64,000 bases of DNA from Clostridium bowmanii (lineage in GTDB: Bacteria; Bacillota; Clostridia; Clostridiales; Clostridiaceae). The translations under genes and the position numbers were made by a program. Every line of letters begins with the position of its first letter. The first letter of the stretch is position 1. This document shows, one piece after another, positions 1 through 8,259 of the stretch. Location: positions 36,446-100,445 of the forward strand of contig NZ_JAHLDL010000016.1 of assembly GCF_018861315.1 (NCBI RefSeq), in the 5' to 3' direction. The notes beneath the pieces are model-generated. The model saw only the letters and a program-made list of their open reading frames with translations. It ran no database searches and was not told where the DNA came from.

Positions 1-499
1 TTGGTTTTTTCCCAACTGTAGAAATGAAAACTGCACTATGTGAGTAATGTGTGTTTTTACCTTTCACTGTAACTAAACATTCCTTACAACTTTTTTTATT
101 ACTTCCGAATATTTTAGTTCCATCTATAGCGGCCACACTGTAACCATCTATAGTTCCCTTTCTAAATACTTTATTTTCCACAGATTTTTTTATTATTCCT
201 ACATTAATATCATCTATTCCTTTTACATTTATAACCTTCAATGTATCCCTAATTGTATCTATAAATGGAAACTTTGTCTTTCTTGATACAAGTCTTTTAA
301 AATCATTACTCTTAATTCTATTATTTAATTCATTGAAACTTTGAATTCTTATCATGAACCCAAAAAGTACCGGCAATATTACCTGCCCGGTATCATAGAT
401 TGGATTTCTTCTTTTATCACTTAACTTACTAATCCCCTTCTCTATTTTATAAACATCCTTCATATATTTAACCAGCTTGTCCAAGTATCTTTTACCCAT
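1..499 (-). CDS. Transposase, N-terminal 166 residues (cut by window edge)
   Basis: The minus strand is open from an ATG at 499 to the window edge. The protein starts MGKRYLDKLVKYMKD and has the segment AAIDGTKIFGS around residue 126, which fits the first catalytic Asp block of a DDE transposase; the other catalytic residues would lie outside the window. A hairpin (arms TCATTTCC, 508-515 and 533-540) sits just upstream of the start. The element appears to have inserted into the DUF960 gene of module copy A, because homology to module copy B stops at about 640. The IS family was not assigned with confidence. Confidence 0.7.
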   Translation of the reverse strand, partial: MGKRYLDKLVKYMKDVYKIEKGISKLSDKRRNPIYDTGQVILPVLFGFMIRIQSFNELNNRIKSNDFKRLVSRKTKFPFIDTIRDTLKVINVKGIDDINVGIIKKSVENKVFRKGTIDGYSVAAIDGTKIFGSNKKSCKECLVTVKGKNTHYSHSAVFISTVGKKP

Positions 500-579
500 T
501 TTATACCTCATTTCCCTATAATTATTTTATTAGGAAATGAACTATATTTCAAGTGTTTTACCGGAATTTACTACTACTT

Positions 580-681
580 TCAAAAACTGTTTAACCTGTT
601 GAATTTTATGGATTCATTTAATAGTGAAGCGAAACTGCTGCTAGTTATGTACCTATTACTTTTATCAAACATCTTAAGCAT
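580..681 (-). pseudogene. Truncated DUF960 gene (module A copy)
   Basis: The first 11 codons (MLKMFDKSNRY) and the ribosome binding site match the intact DUF960 gene starting at 20677. After about base 640 the match is lost and the frame runs 22 codons into unrelated sequence before a TGA. The break coincides with the side of the IS element whose transposase starts at 499, so the gene was most likely cut by that insertion. The downstream 116-aa gene present in copy B is missing here. Confidence 0.75.
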
Positions 682-690
682 CTCCCTTTC

Positions 691-1230
691 CTACAATATC
701 CCTTTTTCTTTTAGGCTACAGTACTTTCCATCTGACCCAATAATAATAATAATAATAATATGATCTATAAGGCTTATCCCAATTATTTCGCCAGCTTCCT
801 TTAGTCTCTTAGTAATACTAATATCTTCTGAGGAAGGATTTGTATCTCCTGAGGGATGATTATGAAATAATATTATGCTAGCTGCATTGGATAATATTGC
901 CACTTTATAGGTTTCTCTTGGGTGGACAATTGAAGCATTTAATGACCCAATACTTATCGTACTTATTGAAAGTGGCTGATTCTTAGTATCAAGGCAACAT
1001 ACTATGAGTTGCTCCCTATCTAAGTCTTCTAAGAATCTTCTACCAAGCTCTGCTCCTTCAGAAGGGCTACTAATTTTTCTAACGTCATAGAGGATACTGC
1101 CCTCCCTTACCATCTTAATTGATACAATATTTATTCTTTTAGCAGGTGTTTTCTTATCTTCATTTTCACACACCTTCATGACCATTTGATCTCCTACTTT
1201 TTTTCCTATGCAATAGATTGATTTAGCCAT
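691..1230 (-). CDS. RadC-like JAB/MPN domain protein (module A)
   Basis: A 179-aa protein of the RadC/JAB metalloprotease-like fold. The metal motif is canonical, HNHPSGDTNPSSED near residue 122 (HxH, seven residues, S, two residues, D). The family's role is not established, but relatives are common on plasmids, phages and integrative elements. The start MAKSIYC at 1230 has a GGGGGAG site and fits the paralogue at 21223 better than a longer frame. The last 25 bases of the upstream gene overlap this start, as in copy B. Near the C-terminus seven Ile follow Asp-His, encoded by an (ATT)n tract, where the paralogue has three. Expression is probably coupled to the upstream 122-aa gene. Confidence 0.85.
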   Translation of the reverse strand: MAKSIYCIGKKVGDQMVMKVCENEDKKTPAKRINIVSIKMVREGSILYDVRKISSPSEGAELGRRFLEDLDREQLIVCCLDTKNQPLSISTISIGSLNASIVHPRETYKVAILSNAASIILFHNHPSGDTNPSSEDISITKRLKEAGEIIGISLIDHIIIIIIIGSDGKYCSLKEKGIL

Positions 1231-1574
1231 GAAGCTCTCCCCCTTTTTATGTGTGGTATTATTACATTTTCTATTAGATTCTCTACTATTATTTCTACTG
1301 TATCCCACGCATGGCTGCTAATATACCACATATCTTTACCCTCAAACTCAAAGGTTAGTTCATATTTACCATCACTTGTTTCCAACGCATCAACATAGTT
1401 ATCTTCAATTAGTACCTCTTCTAGTACAGTCTTGTAGAAGTCGCTTATATCACACCCTACAACTGAGTTTACTGTATACTCCATTAGGTTCTCTATACCG
1501 AATTCTTCTATAGCTTTCTTAATTCTTCTCTCAAGATATTCAATGTCCATTCTCGTTAGTGAGCTTTTTATCAT
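1206..1574 (-). CDS. Hypothetical protein, 122 aa (module A)
   Basis: Function not recognised. It starts MIKSSLTRMDIEYLERR and is clearly paralogous to the gene at 21199-21567, with most residues kept. The start at 1574 is chosen because AAGGA lies about nine bases upstream; an in-frame ATG three codons earlier is too close to that site. The protein is soluble and mixed alpha/beta by appearance, with a central acidic half and a C-terminal IENVIIPHIKRG segment. It overlaps the RadC-like gene by 25 bases, an arrangement conserved in the second copy, which suggests coupled translation and a shared task. Confidence 0.7.
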   Translation of the reverse strand: MIKSSLTRMDIEYLERRIKKAIEEFGIENLMEYTVNSVVGCDISDFYKTVLEEVLIEDNYVDALETSDGKYELTFEFEGKDMWYISSHAWDTVEIIVENLIENVIIPHIKRGRASWLNQSIA

Positions 1575-1611
1575 TGTTCTCATTCCTTTCAATATTGGTT
1601 TTAGGCATAAT

Positions 1612-1647
1612 AATAGCACTTAACCATATTGCTGTAAGGTTAAGTGC
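1612..1647 (-). terminator. Hairpin upstream of the 122-aa gene
   Basis: Arms GCACTTAACC (1616-1625) and GGTTAAGTGC (1638-1647), read on the minus strand and followed by TATTATTA. It matches in position the hairpin at 21608-21639 of copy B. It could end the transcript of the small membrane gene or act as an attenuator ahead of the 122-aa gene. Confidence 0.55.
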
Positions 1648-1701
1648 CTATATGTTTCCAATCTATTTTATGGTCTTGATTTTTCTCATTTTACTTTCCA
1701 C

Positions 1702-1848
1702 TTACATCCATAGAGTTCTTGCTATCCATTTTCTAAATACTACACCTACTATTGCACCAAATATTATTCCTGAACCAATGCTTGTACTTGTCATTACTGC
1801 TGCTATTGCTCCCACTACAGCACCACCTACTGCCCACTTTACTAACAT
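1702..1848 (-). CDS. Small glycine-rich membrane protein, 48 aa (module A)
   Basis: Too short for most gene callers. The frame starts at 1848 after a strong AAGGAGGAATTATAT site. The product is MLVKWAVGGAVVGAIAAVM followed by a second hydrophobic, Gly-rich stretch and a basic end (FRKWIARTLWM). This pattern of two glycine-zipper-like helices suggests a membrane or holin/bacteriocin-like peptide. A near-identical copy lies at 22169-22315, and conservation of the frame and binding site supports a real gene. No function is assigned. Confidence 0.7.
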   Translation of the reverse strand: MLVKWAVGGAVVGAIAAVMTSTSIGSGIIFGAIVGVVFRKWIARTLWM

Positions 1849-1977
1849 ATATAATTCCTCCTTCTTATGTTCCTATGTGATCCTAGGGTATTATTCATCA
1901 TGTATGAATGTACCTTTCTAAGATTATAATATATACTTATTATTACACTTAAACCATTAAATATATTGTAATAGCTT

Positions 1978-2014
1978 GAAAAATCCCCTACATCTTTTAT
2001 TGATGTAAGGGATT
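1978..2014 (-). terminator. Terminator of the Rpn gene
   Basis: On the minus strand AATCCCTTACATC and GATGTAGGGGATT form a stem followed by TTTTC. The same hairpin occurs at 22452-22488, after a recombinase with no Rpn gene, and at 40114-40150, after an internally deleted Rpn remnant. Confidence 0.8.
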
Positions 2015-2037
2015 CGGTATTTATACTATTCTTTATT

Positions 2038-2883
2038 CTATTGCAATATCTTCTTTTTTATTTCATTTACTTTTTGTATTGTAAGTTCAGACCCCTTTGC
2101 AACTTGTTCAACTGACAATCCCATGTTCAAGAGATTTTTTGCTATCTTTATTGCTGTTTCATCCTGAGCAGAACTTATCATGTTAGCCCTCTCATGAAGT
2201 GATCTTTCTCTTGCTTTGTATAGTTCTAATGTCTTTGGATCACTACTTAGATATTCAATTTTTTCTTCTGCTTTTTTAATATCAATGTCCATGTCCATCA
2301 ACTCTTCCAACTCCTCTTTACTTATATCTTCTCTAAAGAAGGATAGCCACCTTTGCAGCTTATCTTCTTTTAGATTCTTATTTTCTAACTTTCTAAATTT
2401 TGCCATCTCTATAAAGTGAATCTCAACTACGTCTGTTAGCATGTAGTCTTTGACCTCATCTTCCCATAGATGAAATGTTGTATGAAACTTCTCAGGGATT
2501 TTAATATATTCAAAATCTACTATATTTATAGTAATGACCTTAGGTAGATTCTTATAATCTTCTCCCTTTTTTATTCCTTCTGAGAACATTTCTCCCCAGT
2601 ACCACATTGTTCTTTTATCCATGTTATGCTGGTTTGTTAGCTGCACTTCTATCTCAAGCTGTGTACCATCTGCTGTTTTAGCCCTTACATCTATTATACC
2701 TGTTTTATCTTCAATTAATTCTGGTGTCAATTCTTTATTTTCAACTATTTCTAATGTAACTAACTTACCTCTATCTTCTTTACTTAGAATAGCATTAAGC
2801 AGTGCTATTAGATTATCTTTTGTTTCTTCCTCACCGAAGGTTTTCTTAAATATGAAATCATTTAGAGGTTTTAATCTCTCCAT
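2038..2883 (-). CDS. Rpn family PD-(D/E)XK nuclease / putative transposase
   Basis: A 281-aa protein beginning MERLKPLNDFIFKKTFGEEE, the typical N-terminus of the Rpn (recombination-promoting nuclease, PD-(D/E)XK transposase-like) family. The nuclease core is visible as GIIDVRAKTADG then LEIEVQ around residues 62-82. The C-terminal third is Lys/Glu rich with a putative small helical domain (VEQVAKGSELTIQKVNEI). Family members cleave DNA and stimulate RecA-independent recombination; whether this one moves is unknown. It lies between the recombinase gene and the small membrane gene of module A and is absent at the same place in module B. It has its own binding site (GGAAGGAGATGG) and terminator. 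Confidence 0.85.
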   Translation of the reverse strand: MERLKPLNDFIFKKTFGEEETKDNLIALLNAILSKEDRGKLVTLEIVENKELTPELIEDKTGIIDVRAKTADGTQLEIEVQLTNQHNMDKRTMWYWGEMFSEGIKKGEDYKNLPKVITINIVDFEYIKIPEKFHTTFHLWEDEVKDYMLTDVVEIHFIEMAKFRKLENKNLKEDKLQRWLSFFREDISKEELEELMDMDIDIKKAEEKIEYLSSDPKTLELYKARERSLHERANMISSAQDETAIKIAKNLLNMGLSVEQVAKGSELTIQKVNEIKKKILQ

Positions 2884-2975
2884 GTAACCATCTCCTTCCT
2901 TATCTCTATTTTATCAGAAAATTTAACTTTATTCTACACTATTTTACCCTTATTTATTGAAACTATAGACGTACA

Positions 2976-3881
2976 TTAGAGAAGGTCTACTGCCTCTTTT
3001 TTGTCCTTTTGGCTTGTATTAATATAAAAGTTTGCCGTAGTCTGAATGGAAGCATGTCCTGCCAGTTTTGCCACTGTCGTCAGCTCCACCTTTTTGCGAA
3101 GGAGATTTGTACAGAAGGTATGCCTGAACAAATGAGGGTACATTTTTAGTCCTAGACTCATTCCTAGCTTGTTTAGGAGTTTATTGACAGCATCTCTATC
3201 CATCCTTGCTGCCCTGTTTGTTAGAATTAGAAATTCACTTTCTGCAAACTTATTGCTTCTTCTTTCTCCCTCTAGGTATTCCTTTATCGCCTCTATTACT
3301 TCTCCCTTTAGAGGAATTTCTCGTCTCTTAGATCCTTTACCACAAGAAATAGTTAGATTCATAGCTAGGAGATCTATATCCTTTAACTTTATATTTACTA
3401 GTTCTGATACTCTCAGACCAGTATAGAGTAAAAGTACTATTATTAGTCTAAGCCTTGATGTTGCTCCTTCTGAATGAATAAAGAATAGTAGCTCTTCAAC
3501 TTCAACATCTGTAAATACTTCAACTTCTTTTTCACTCCCAGCAGCTAGTTTTAGCTTATCTTTTTTTAGATTCACTACTTGCTCAGTTAGATACTTTTCA
3601 TCTATTAGGAATTGATTAAAGGATTGTAGGCTATTAATTTTCTTGTTGATAGTGTTTATCTCATAGTTATTTTGCACTAGGAAGTTTTTATAGGCTGTAC
3701 AATGAAATCTGGTTAGTTTACCTGTGAAAATGTTCCCCTTAGATTCTAACCAATCAATAAAGCCCCTAATGTCTCCCGTATAGCTTTCTATAGATTTAGA
3801 TGCTAGTCCATCTTCAACTAATGCTTTATTGAAACTAGCCACTAATTTTAGAGATACTTTTTCAATACTATTATCATTCAT
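2976..3881 (-). CDS. Tyrosine recombinase, XerC/D-like (module A)
   Basis: A 301-aa integrase of the phage/Xer type. The N-terminal SAM-like core-binding domain spans about residues 8-100. The catalytic domain shows the Arg block LLLYTGLRVSELVNIK, a Lys on the beta-hairpin (GKGSKRREIPL), HLFRHTF, LAGHASIQTT and a tyrosine in NFYINTS near residue 288. All active-site residues seem present. The start has a GGAGG site that overlaps the left end of the Tn554-like element (3891). Its last ~100 residues are almost identical to the paralogue at 22507-23412, while the first half has diverged, which suggests gene conversion. Target sites are unknown. Confidence 0.9.
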   Translation of the reverse strand: MNDNSIEKVSLKLVASFNKALVEDGLASKSIESYTGDIRGFIDWLESKGNIFTGKLTRFHCTAYKNFLVQNNYEINTINKKINSLQSFNQFLIDEKYLTEQVVNLKKDKLKLAAGSEKEVEVFTDVEVEELLFFIHSEGATSRLRLIIVLLLYTGLRVSELVNIKLKDIDLLAMNLTISCGKGSKRREIPLKGEVIEAIKEYLEGERRSNKFAESEFLILTNRAARMDRDAVNKLLNKLGMSLGLKMYPHLFRHTFCTNLLRKKVELTTVAKLAGHASIQTTANFYINTSQKDKKEAVDLL

Positions 3882-3986
3882 GGCTATTCCTCCATAAAAT
3901 ATCTAGTGTACTTGCTTGTACACTGATTGATTTTACTTGTTTTATACATAGACTACATATAACCTATGTAGCCTAAAACATTTTCC

Positions 3987-4151
3987 TTATTTGCTCAAAA
4001 ACGCCTTGTTGGGAATACTCATATATATGTCCATTTTCTCTGCTTTAGGTTTAATTAAAAACTTTTCAAGAACTAGATTCTCCATATCTTCAGATATATT
4101 TAAAAATGACTTCTCTTTCAAATTCTGTATATACTTTTTATCAATAACCAT
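3987..4151 (-). CDS. Small protein, 54 aa, last gene of the Tn554-like element
   Basis: An open frame with a strong AAGGAGAG site seven bases before an ATG at 4151, 18 bases downstream of tnpC. The product starts MVIDKKYIQNLKEKS, is Lys/Glu rich and has no recognised domain. It seems to be a fourth gene of the transposon operon, whether accessory or passenger. It was not found by long-frame search and the function is unknown. Confidence 0.6.
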   Translation of the reverse strand: MVIDKKYIQNLKEKSFLNISEDMENLVLEKFLIKPKAEKMDIYMSIPNKAFLSK

Positions 4152-4169
4152 AATTTCTCTCCTTACACT

Positions 4170-4544
4170 TTATATTTTTTCGTATATTTTACCTCTAAGA
4201 AACTCTAATTGCTCTTTGAATTTCTTGTTTTCTGTTTCAAGTTTTTTAATCTTTAGATCCTTTGCCATTATGATAACATCTTTAGATTTAGCTGTTTTAT
4301 CATATTTAGCTCTTTGATTCATATTTCTGCTTGTTTGCTTATCCCTAAGTTCTTCTATTCTTTTCTTAGTTTCTTCATTTTTATAAAGAAAAGTTTTAGA
4401 AACGCCACTAAGCTGAGAAACACTATTAAAGTTAACTTTTTGTTCAGTCAAAGATAGTTCTCTAATGGCTTTATCAACTTTTTCTAAAGTAATTCGGGTC
4501 TTTTCTTCTGCGTATTTCTTTAATCCTTTAGTACTTCCAGCCAT
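4170..4544 (-). CDS. tnpC: TnpC-like transposition regulator
   Basis: A 124-aa basic protein whose first half looks like a DNA-binding helix-turn-helix (VNFNSVSQLSGVSKTFLYK, about residues 38-56) and whose second half is a Lys/Glu coiled coil. Size, composition and position after TnpB fit TnpC of Tn554, which influences orientation and frequency of transposition. The ATG overlaps the TnpB stop by one base (TAATG) and is preceded by GGGGGAGGA, so translation is likely coupled. Confidence 0.8.
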   Translation of the reverse strand: MAGSTKGLKKYAEEKTRITLEKVDKAIRELSLTEQKVNFNSVSQLSGVSKTFLYKNEETKKRIEELRDKQTSRNMNQRAKYDKTAKSKDVIIMAKDLKIKKLETENKKFKEQLEFLRGKIYEKI

Positions 4545-6505
4545 TATGTATCCTCCCCCGACTTACTGTTCTTATGTACTAATTTTTGCTCTTTAACTTT
4601 TTCTAATGTTTTTTGAAGCAATTGTAAATAACCTTTATTCTTTTCAGCCCAAAGTTCTCTACCACATCTATTACTTATTTCTATTTGAGTTTTAACCTTC
4701 TCAATTTCTTCCTCATATTCAGGGACATTCTCGATAGTAGTGCAGAAACTTGCACAAGTTAAACAATGGTTCATCTGTTGCTTACAAGGTATTTTAGAAG
4801 CTTTAAAACATACTCCAAAAGGAACTCTTACAGCATCCAAATTCTTTTTAACATATTCATATCTGATAAGATTTTCTCCTGCGTCGGTTGAAGCATCTAC
4901 TACTATAATCTCATTAGTTTCTGTATTCACTTTAAAGAGTTCTAAATCCTCAGTATTCTTCCATTTCTCATAAAGGGCATTTTCACTTACAGTAGCATAA
5001 TGAACTGTCATTTGAAGGCTCTGATGACCTAAAATCTGCTGAATAATACTTATACCCATACCTTGCTCAACATATTCTTTGGCTCTTGTGTGTCTTAGAG
5101 AATGAAGCCTAAAATGATATAGCTCGCCATTAACATCTCTAATATCTTTTTCTTCAATGAGTCTTTTAATGGTTTGTAATAATGCTGATTTGCTTAATGG
5201 CCTTCCTTTTAACTTTCCGTCGTAAGTATTAAATAAATACTTTTTAGGATTATTGTCTTCCTTACTTAATTTTTTAGCTTCGTCAATAGACTTTTGAACC
5301 ATTTCAGCAACCTTATTCCTTATAGGAATTTTAAGTTGTGCTATACCTGTTTTAGTTATTTCGCCACAAAGATAGTAATTATAGCTTTGCTCTTTACTAT
5401 TCCATATTTGTTCTAAGCAATTATGATATCTAAGATTTAGTATATCAGTACCACGCCATCCTGTTTCTCTAAGAAGAATATAAATAGGTATATACTGTGA
5501 TCTATCTAAATTCATAGTATTGTTATCTAATTGTTTTATTATAGGCTCTGGAATAAATTTAGCTGTTTTAACTTGTATAGACATTGTATCCCTATGAGGC
5601 GTATCGTCTTTAAATATTAAAAATGCCAACTCTTTACAAGGTGCTTCTGTATATTGAGCCAATTGAATATAGTGTAAAAATATTCTTACATACGATAAAA
5701 ATTTACTCCTGTAATGATTGTTTTTTTCTTTATGATCATTATTTATCCAGTATAAATAAGTCTCTATATTTTGTCTTGATAAGTCCTTTAAAAATCCATT
5801 TGAATAACCATTTGAGTAAAACGTATTAAAAAAATAATTCAATACATTTATTATTTCAACACAATGACTCCACGATTTTCTTGTTATTATTGTTATAAAG
5901 TAATGTTTAATCGTCTCTCTATAATAGATAGGAATACTATTAAAATTAATAGAAATATTTTTACTGTTATTAGCACCACTTGCAGGTATTTTAGAGCCTT
6001 TAATATTTTTTGAATACCATATATCTTTTTCAGTTTCTTCCCTATCATCATAAAAATCTTTAATGAAATCTATTAACATATTTGTAAACGAAAAATATCT
6101 TGTTTCTGTTGGCGAGTATTTTACATCTTTATTTATTAAATATAATTTCCATTTTATATATGTTTTTTCTTTATCTAAATTCAAAAAGCTTCTTATATCA
6201 TTGCTATTTAAAAAAGCACTTAAATGTTTTAGAACTCTTCCCTGTCTAACTATTACTTTATTAGTAAGATATTTATTCTTAAAAGAGTATAGGAAATAGT
6301 ATTTCATTTCATTTTTTAAGTCTAGGTTTTCAAATGTAGAGAAATCTATATTTCTATATGTATAAATTCTTTTTCCTATAAAAATATCTTCTGTTAAATC
6401 CCATTTATCATTTTCTAACCAATATCCAATATCTTGTCTAAGATATTCAATAATATCATCATGTTTACTTTGTTGATTACTATTTATCTTTTGTAAATTC
6501 TTCAC
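4544..6505 (-). CDS. tnpB: Tn554-type transposase B (tyrosine recombinase)
   Basis: A 653-aa protein, close to the usual length of Tn554 TnpB. The C-terminal catalytic domain has ILLRETGWRGTDILNLR (Arg), LHSLRHTRA (HxxR), LGHQSLQMTVHYA with the likely tyrosine, then a cysteine cluster VCFKASKIPCKQQMNHC and CASFC that is typical of TnpB. The N-terminal ~300 residues are the DNA-binding part. It starts directly after the tnpA stop (6506), so the three genes form one operon. TnpA and TnpB act together in site-specific insertion. Confidence 0.9.
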   Translation of the reverse strand: MKNLQKINSNQQSKHDDIIEYLRQDIGYWLENDKWDLTEDIFIGKRIYTYRNIDFSTFENLDLKNEMKYYFLYSFKNKYLTNKVIVRQGRVLKHLSAFLNSNDIRSFLNLDKEKTYIKWKLYLINKDVKYSPTETRYFSFTNMLIDFIKDFYDDREETEKDIWYSKNIKGSKIPASGANNSKNISINFNSIPIYYRETIKHYFITIITRKSWSHCVEIINVLNYFFNTFYSNGYSNGFLKDLSRQNIETYLYWINNDHKEKNNHYRSKFLSYVRIFLHYIQLAQYTEAPCKELAFLIFKDDTPHRDTMSIQVKTAKFIPEPIIKQLDNNTMNLDRSQYIPIYILLRETGWRGTDILNLRYHNCLEQIWNSKEQSYNYYLCGEITKTGIAQLKIPIRNKVAEMVQKSIDEAKKLSKEDNNPKKYLFNTYDGKLKGRPLSKSALLQTIKRLIEEKDIRDVNGELYHFRLHSLRHTRAKEYVEQGMGISIIQQILGHQSLQMTVHYATVSENALYEKWKNTEDLELFKVNTETNEIIVVDASTDAGENLIRYEYVKKNLDAVRVPFGVCFKASKIPCKQQMNHCLTCASFCTTIENVPEYEEEIEKVKTQIEISNRCGRELWAEKNKGYLQLLQKTLEKVKEQKLVHKNSKSGEDT

Positions 6506-7633
6506 CTATTCTTCCTTCTTGTTGTAAATATCTAAGTCTAAATTAGGTTGAGTTTTATTAAACTCTGACCTTATTTCTTCGTTAGAAGGGTGTATATAAG
6601 TGTTTAAAGTAGTATAAATATTTTTATGGCCTGCTCTTATCCTAAGCAACTCTGGTTGCCATCCAGCCATTCTAAGAACTGTTAGCGAACTATGCCTAAA
6701 CATGTGTGGAGTAGAATATATGTCAGTTTTCTTTTTAAATGTTCTAAATAAATTATCAACACAAACATAATCCATCGCTTTATGTTTGTGTTCACCACTT
6801 ATTTTTATGAATATATGGTTAGTTACAACCCCTTCATTATGATATTCAGCGATGTATTCCATAAACATATTAGCTAAATTTTGAGATATATCGATCCTTC
6901 TTGCACTTGAAATAGTTTTAATTTCCGCGTTATTCTCAAGTTCACCTCTATCTTGAATATCTATAATCATATCACTTATATTGAAATCTTCTATCCATAA
7001 TGATAAGGCTTCGCCTATTCTAATTCCTGTTTCATATAGTAATGCTAATAGAAACTTATCTCTAAGGTTATTACAAGCTCTAACGAGCGTTCCTATTTCC
7101 TCTTTAGATAAAGTCTTAGGTTTAGACTTATGAACTTCTAGTTTTAATATATTACTTGTAATTTTCTTTTGTTCGTAAGCTATTCCATATAAAAATCCTT
7201 TGAAGTTTCTACTCGGAGTAGATACAAACTTTTTAAGTCTATCTGAAATATTATTACTGTATTCTTCATGTCTTAAAATATAGTCGTAGAATGTTAAAAC
7301 TGCATTTACTACAATATTTACTGTTCTTGGACTCCTTGCAGCATCTATTGGTTTAACAGGGATAACCTTTAAGCTCTTATACGGATTTTGTAACCAGTTT
7401 ACAAACAACGCTAAGTCATCAATAGTTACTGCTTGAAAATCTAATTCTCTTTGTTGTAAATATTCAAAGTATAGCTTTAAATGCTGACAATACATCCTTA
7501 AAGTATTCCTTGCAGAATTGGTGTTGTCCTTAAACCTAATAAACTTTAATATCGGTTCTATAGGCAATCCGTTATCATCTATAACAAAGTATCTTTCCTT
7601 ACCATCTTCTTTTTTCACCTTTACTACTTCCAT
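6506..7633 (-). CDS. tnpA: Tn554-type transposase A (tyrosine recombinase)
   Basis: A 375-aa tyrosine recombinase. After a short N-terminal segment, a core-binding domain spans about residues 25-150 and the catalytic domain 170-355, with LLYETGIRIGEALSL (Arg), HMFRHSSL (HxxR), RAGHKNIYTTLNTYIH (His and Tyr). It is the first gene of the transposon operon, 150 bases inside the right end. Length and order match Tn554 TnpA. The region upstream to 7787 is AT-rich and probably holds the promoter. Confidence 0.9.
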   Translation of the reverse strand: MEVVKVKKEDGKERYFVIDDNGLPIEPILKFIRFKDNTNSARNTLRMYCQHLKLYFEYLQQRELDFQAVTIDDLALFVNWLQNPYKSLKVIPVKPIDAARSPRTVNIVVNAVLTFYDYILRHEEYSNNISDRLKKFVSTPSRNFKGFLYGIAYEQKKITSNILKLEVHKSKPKTLSKEEIGTLVRACNNLRDKFLLALLYETGIRIGEALSLWIEDFNISDMIIDIQDRGELENNAEIKTISSARRIDISQNLANMFMEYIAEYHNEGVVTNHIFIKISGEHKHKAMDYVCVDNLFRTFKKKTDIYSTPHMFRHSSLTVLRMAGWQPELLRIRAGHKNIYTTLNTYIHPSNEEIRSEFNKTQPNLDLDIYNKKEE

Positions 7634-7780
7634 AGTTCTATATCCACCTCTATGATTTATTTAATCATAGGGTTTACTATAACCACTCTGTTTATTCAAA
7701 CTATTTATATAGTAGTTATAGTTATATATTTATATAAAAATGTACTATGAATTACTATAAATACTATCTAATTAAGTACA

Positions 7781-8137
7781 CTATATTCCATAAAGAATCA
7801 GTAATTTTTCAGGAACAAGACCGTACGGTACCATTAAGCTAATACTAAAGTCCGAACTTAGAAGCATTAGTGCATTAGTATAGTTTTTACCATTAGAGCA
7901 ACTTATAGAATCAACATATTCTGGCAATGTATAGCCAAAGTCTATTAGTTTATTTATAGACACAATATCTTCTTTATCTTCTGCTATTAGAATGTAACCG
8001 CCTAAGTCCTTTTCTCCTCTATCTTTTCCGTAGCTATCATCAAGTATTGTTGCAATTTCTAATGCTTTTGCCATTACTTCTACTGGTAGGTCTTTTAGAG
8101 TTTCTGCTTCTGATTTGTGAGCTATCTTAATCATCAT
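7781..8137 (-). CDS. Hypothetical protein, 118 aa, C-terminus altered by transposon
   Basis: Paralogue of the 117-aa gene at 23415-23768. Both carry IAHK.EAE, ILDDSYGKDRGE, YILIAE and SCSNGKNYTNALMLL segments, and no known domain was recognised. The start at 8137 follows GGAGGAATAA; an ATG one codon later is also possible. The end reads LLILYGI where copy B reads LLIHLEE, because the last codons lie in the Tn554-like element (from 7794 down). The frame is otherwise intact, so the product may still work. Unlike copy B, no 199-aa gene precedes it. Confidence 0.7.
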   Translation of the reverse strand: MMIKIAHKSEAETLKDLPVEVMAKALEIATILDDSYGKDRGEKDLGGYILIAEDKEDIVSINKLIDFGYTLPEYVDSISCSNGKNYTNALMLLSSDFSISLMVPYGLVPEKLLILYGI

Positions 8138-8217
8138 TTATTCCTCCCTTGAATTCTATTACTCTTATATCAAGGTTATATTAACTATTTGATTTTTCAA
8201 CAGATACGGATACAACA

Positions 8218-8256
8218 AAAAAGCCTAAGACAGATTTTACTCCATCTTAGGCTTAT
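8218..8256 (-). terminator. Rho-independent terminator
   Basis: AATAAGCCTAAGA and TCTTAGGCTT arms on the minus strand followed by TTTTTTG. It separates the surface-protein 3' region from the 118-aa gene. No equivalent was seen in copy B at this point. Confidence 0.75.
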
Positions 8257-8259
8257 TGC

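Larger units (their letters stand above)
3891..7794 (-). mobile_element. Tn554-like transposon (tnpA-tnpB-tnpC plus small ORF)
   Basis: About 3.9 kb holding two large tyrosine recombinases and a small TnpC-like gene in Tn554 order. It interrupts the spacing between a 118-aa gene and the recombinase that are directly joined in copy B (23412-23415). The octamer TCCATAAA occurs at both ends (3891-3898 and 7787-7794) and is a good candidate for the crossover core. Just inside each end is an inverted TAGTGTACTT (left about 3904, right 7776-7785 as its complement). The insertion replaced the last codons of the 118-aa gene but left the recombinase binding site intact. Exact ends are inferred by comparison with copy B. 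Confidence 0.85.

Noticed and set aside
691..8137. A CRISPR or defence island interpretation of the repeated modules
   Set aside because: No regularly spaced short repeats with unique spacers and no cas genes or known defence nucleases other than the Rpn protein were seen.
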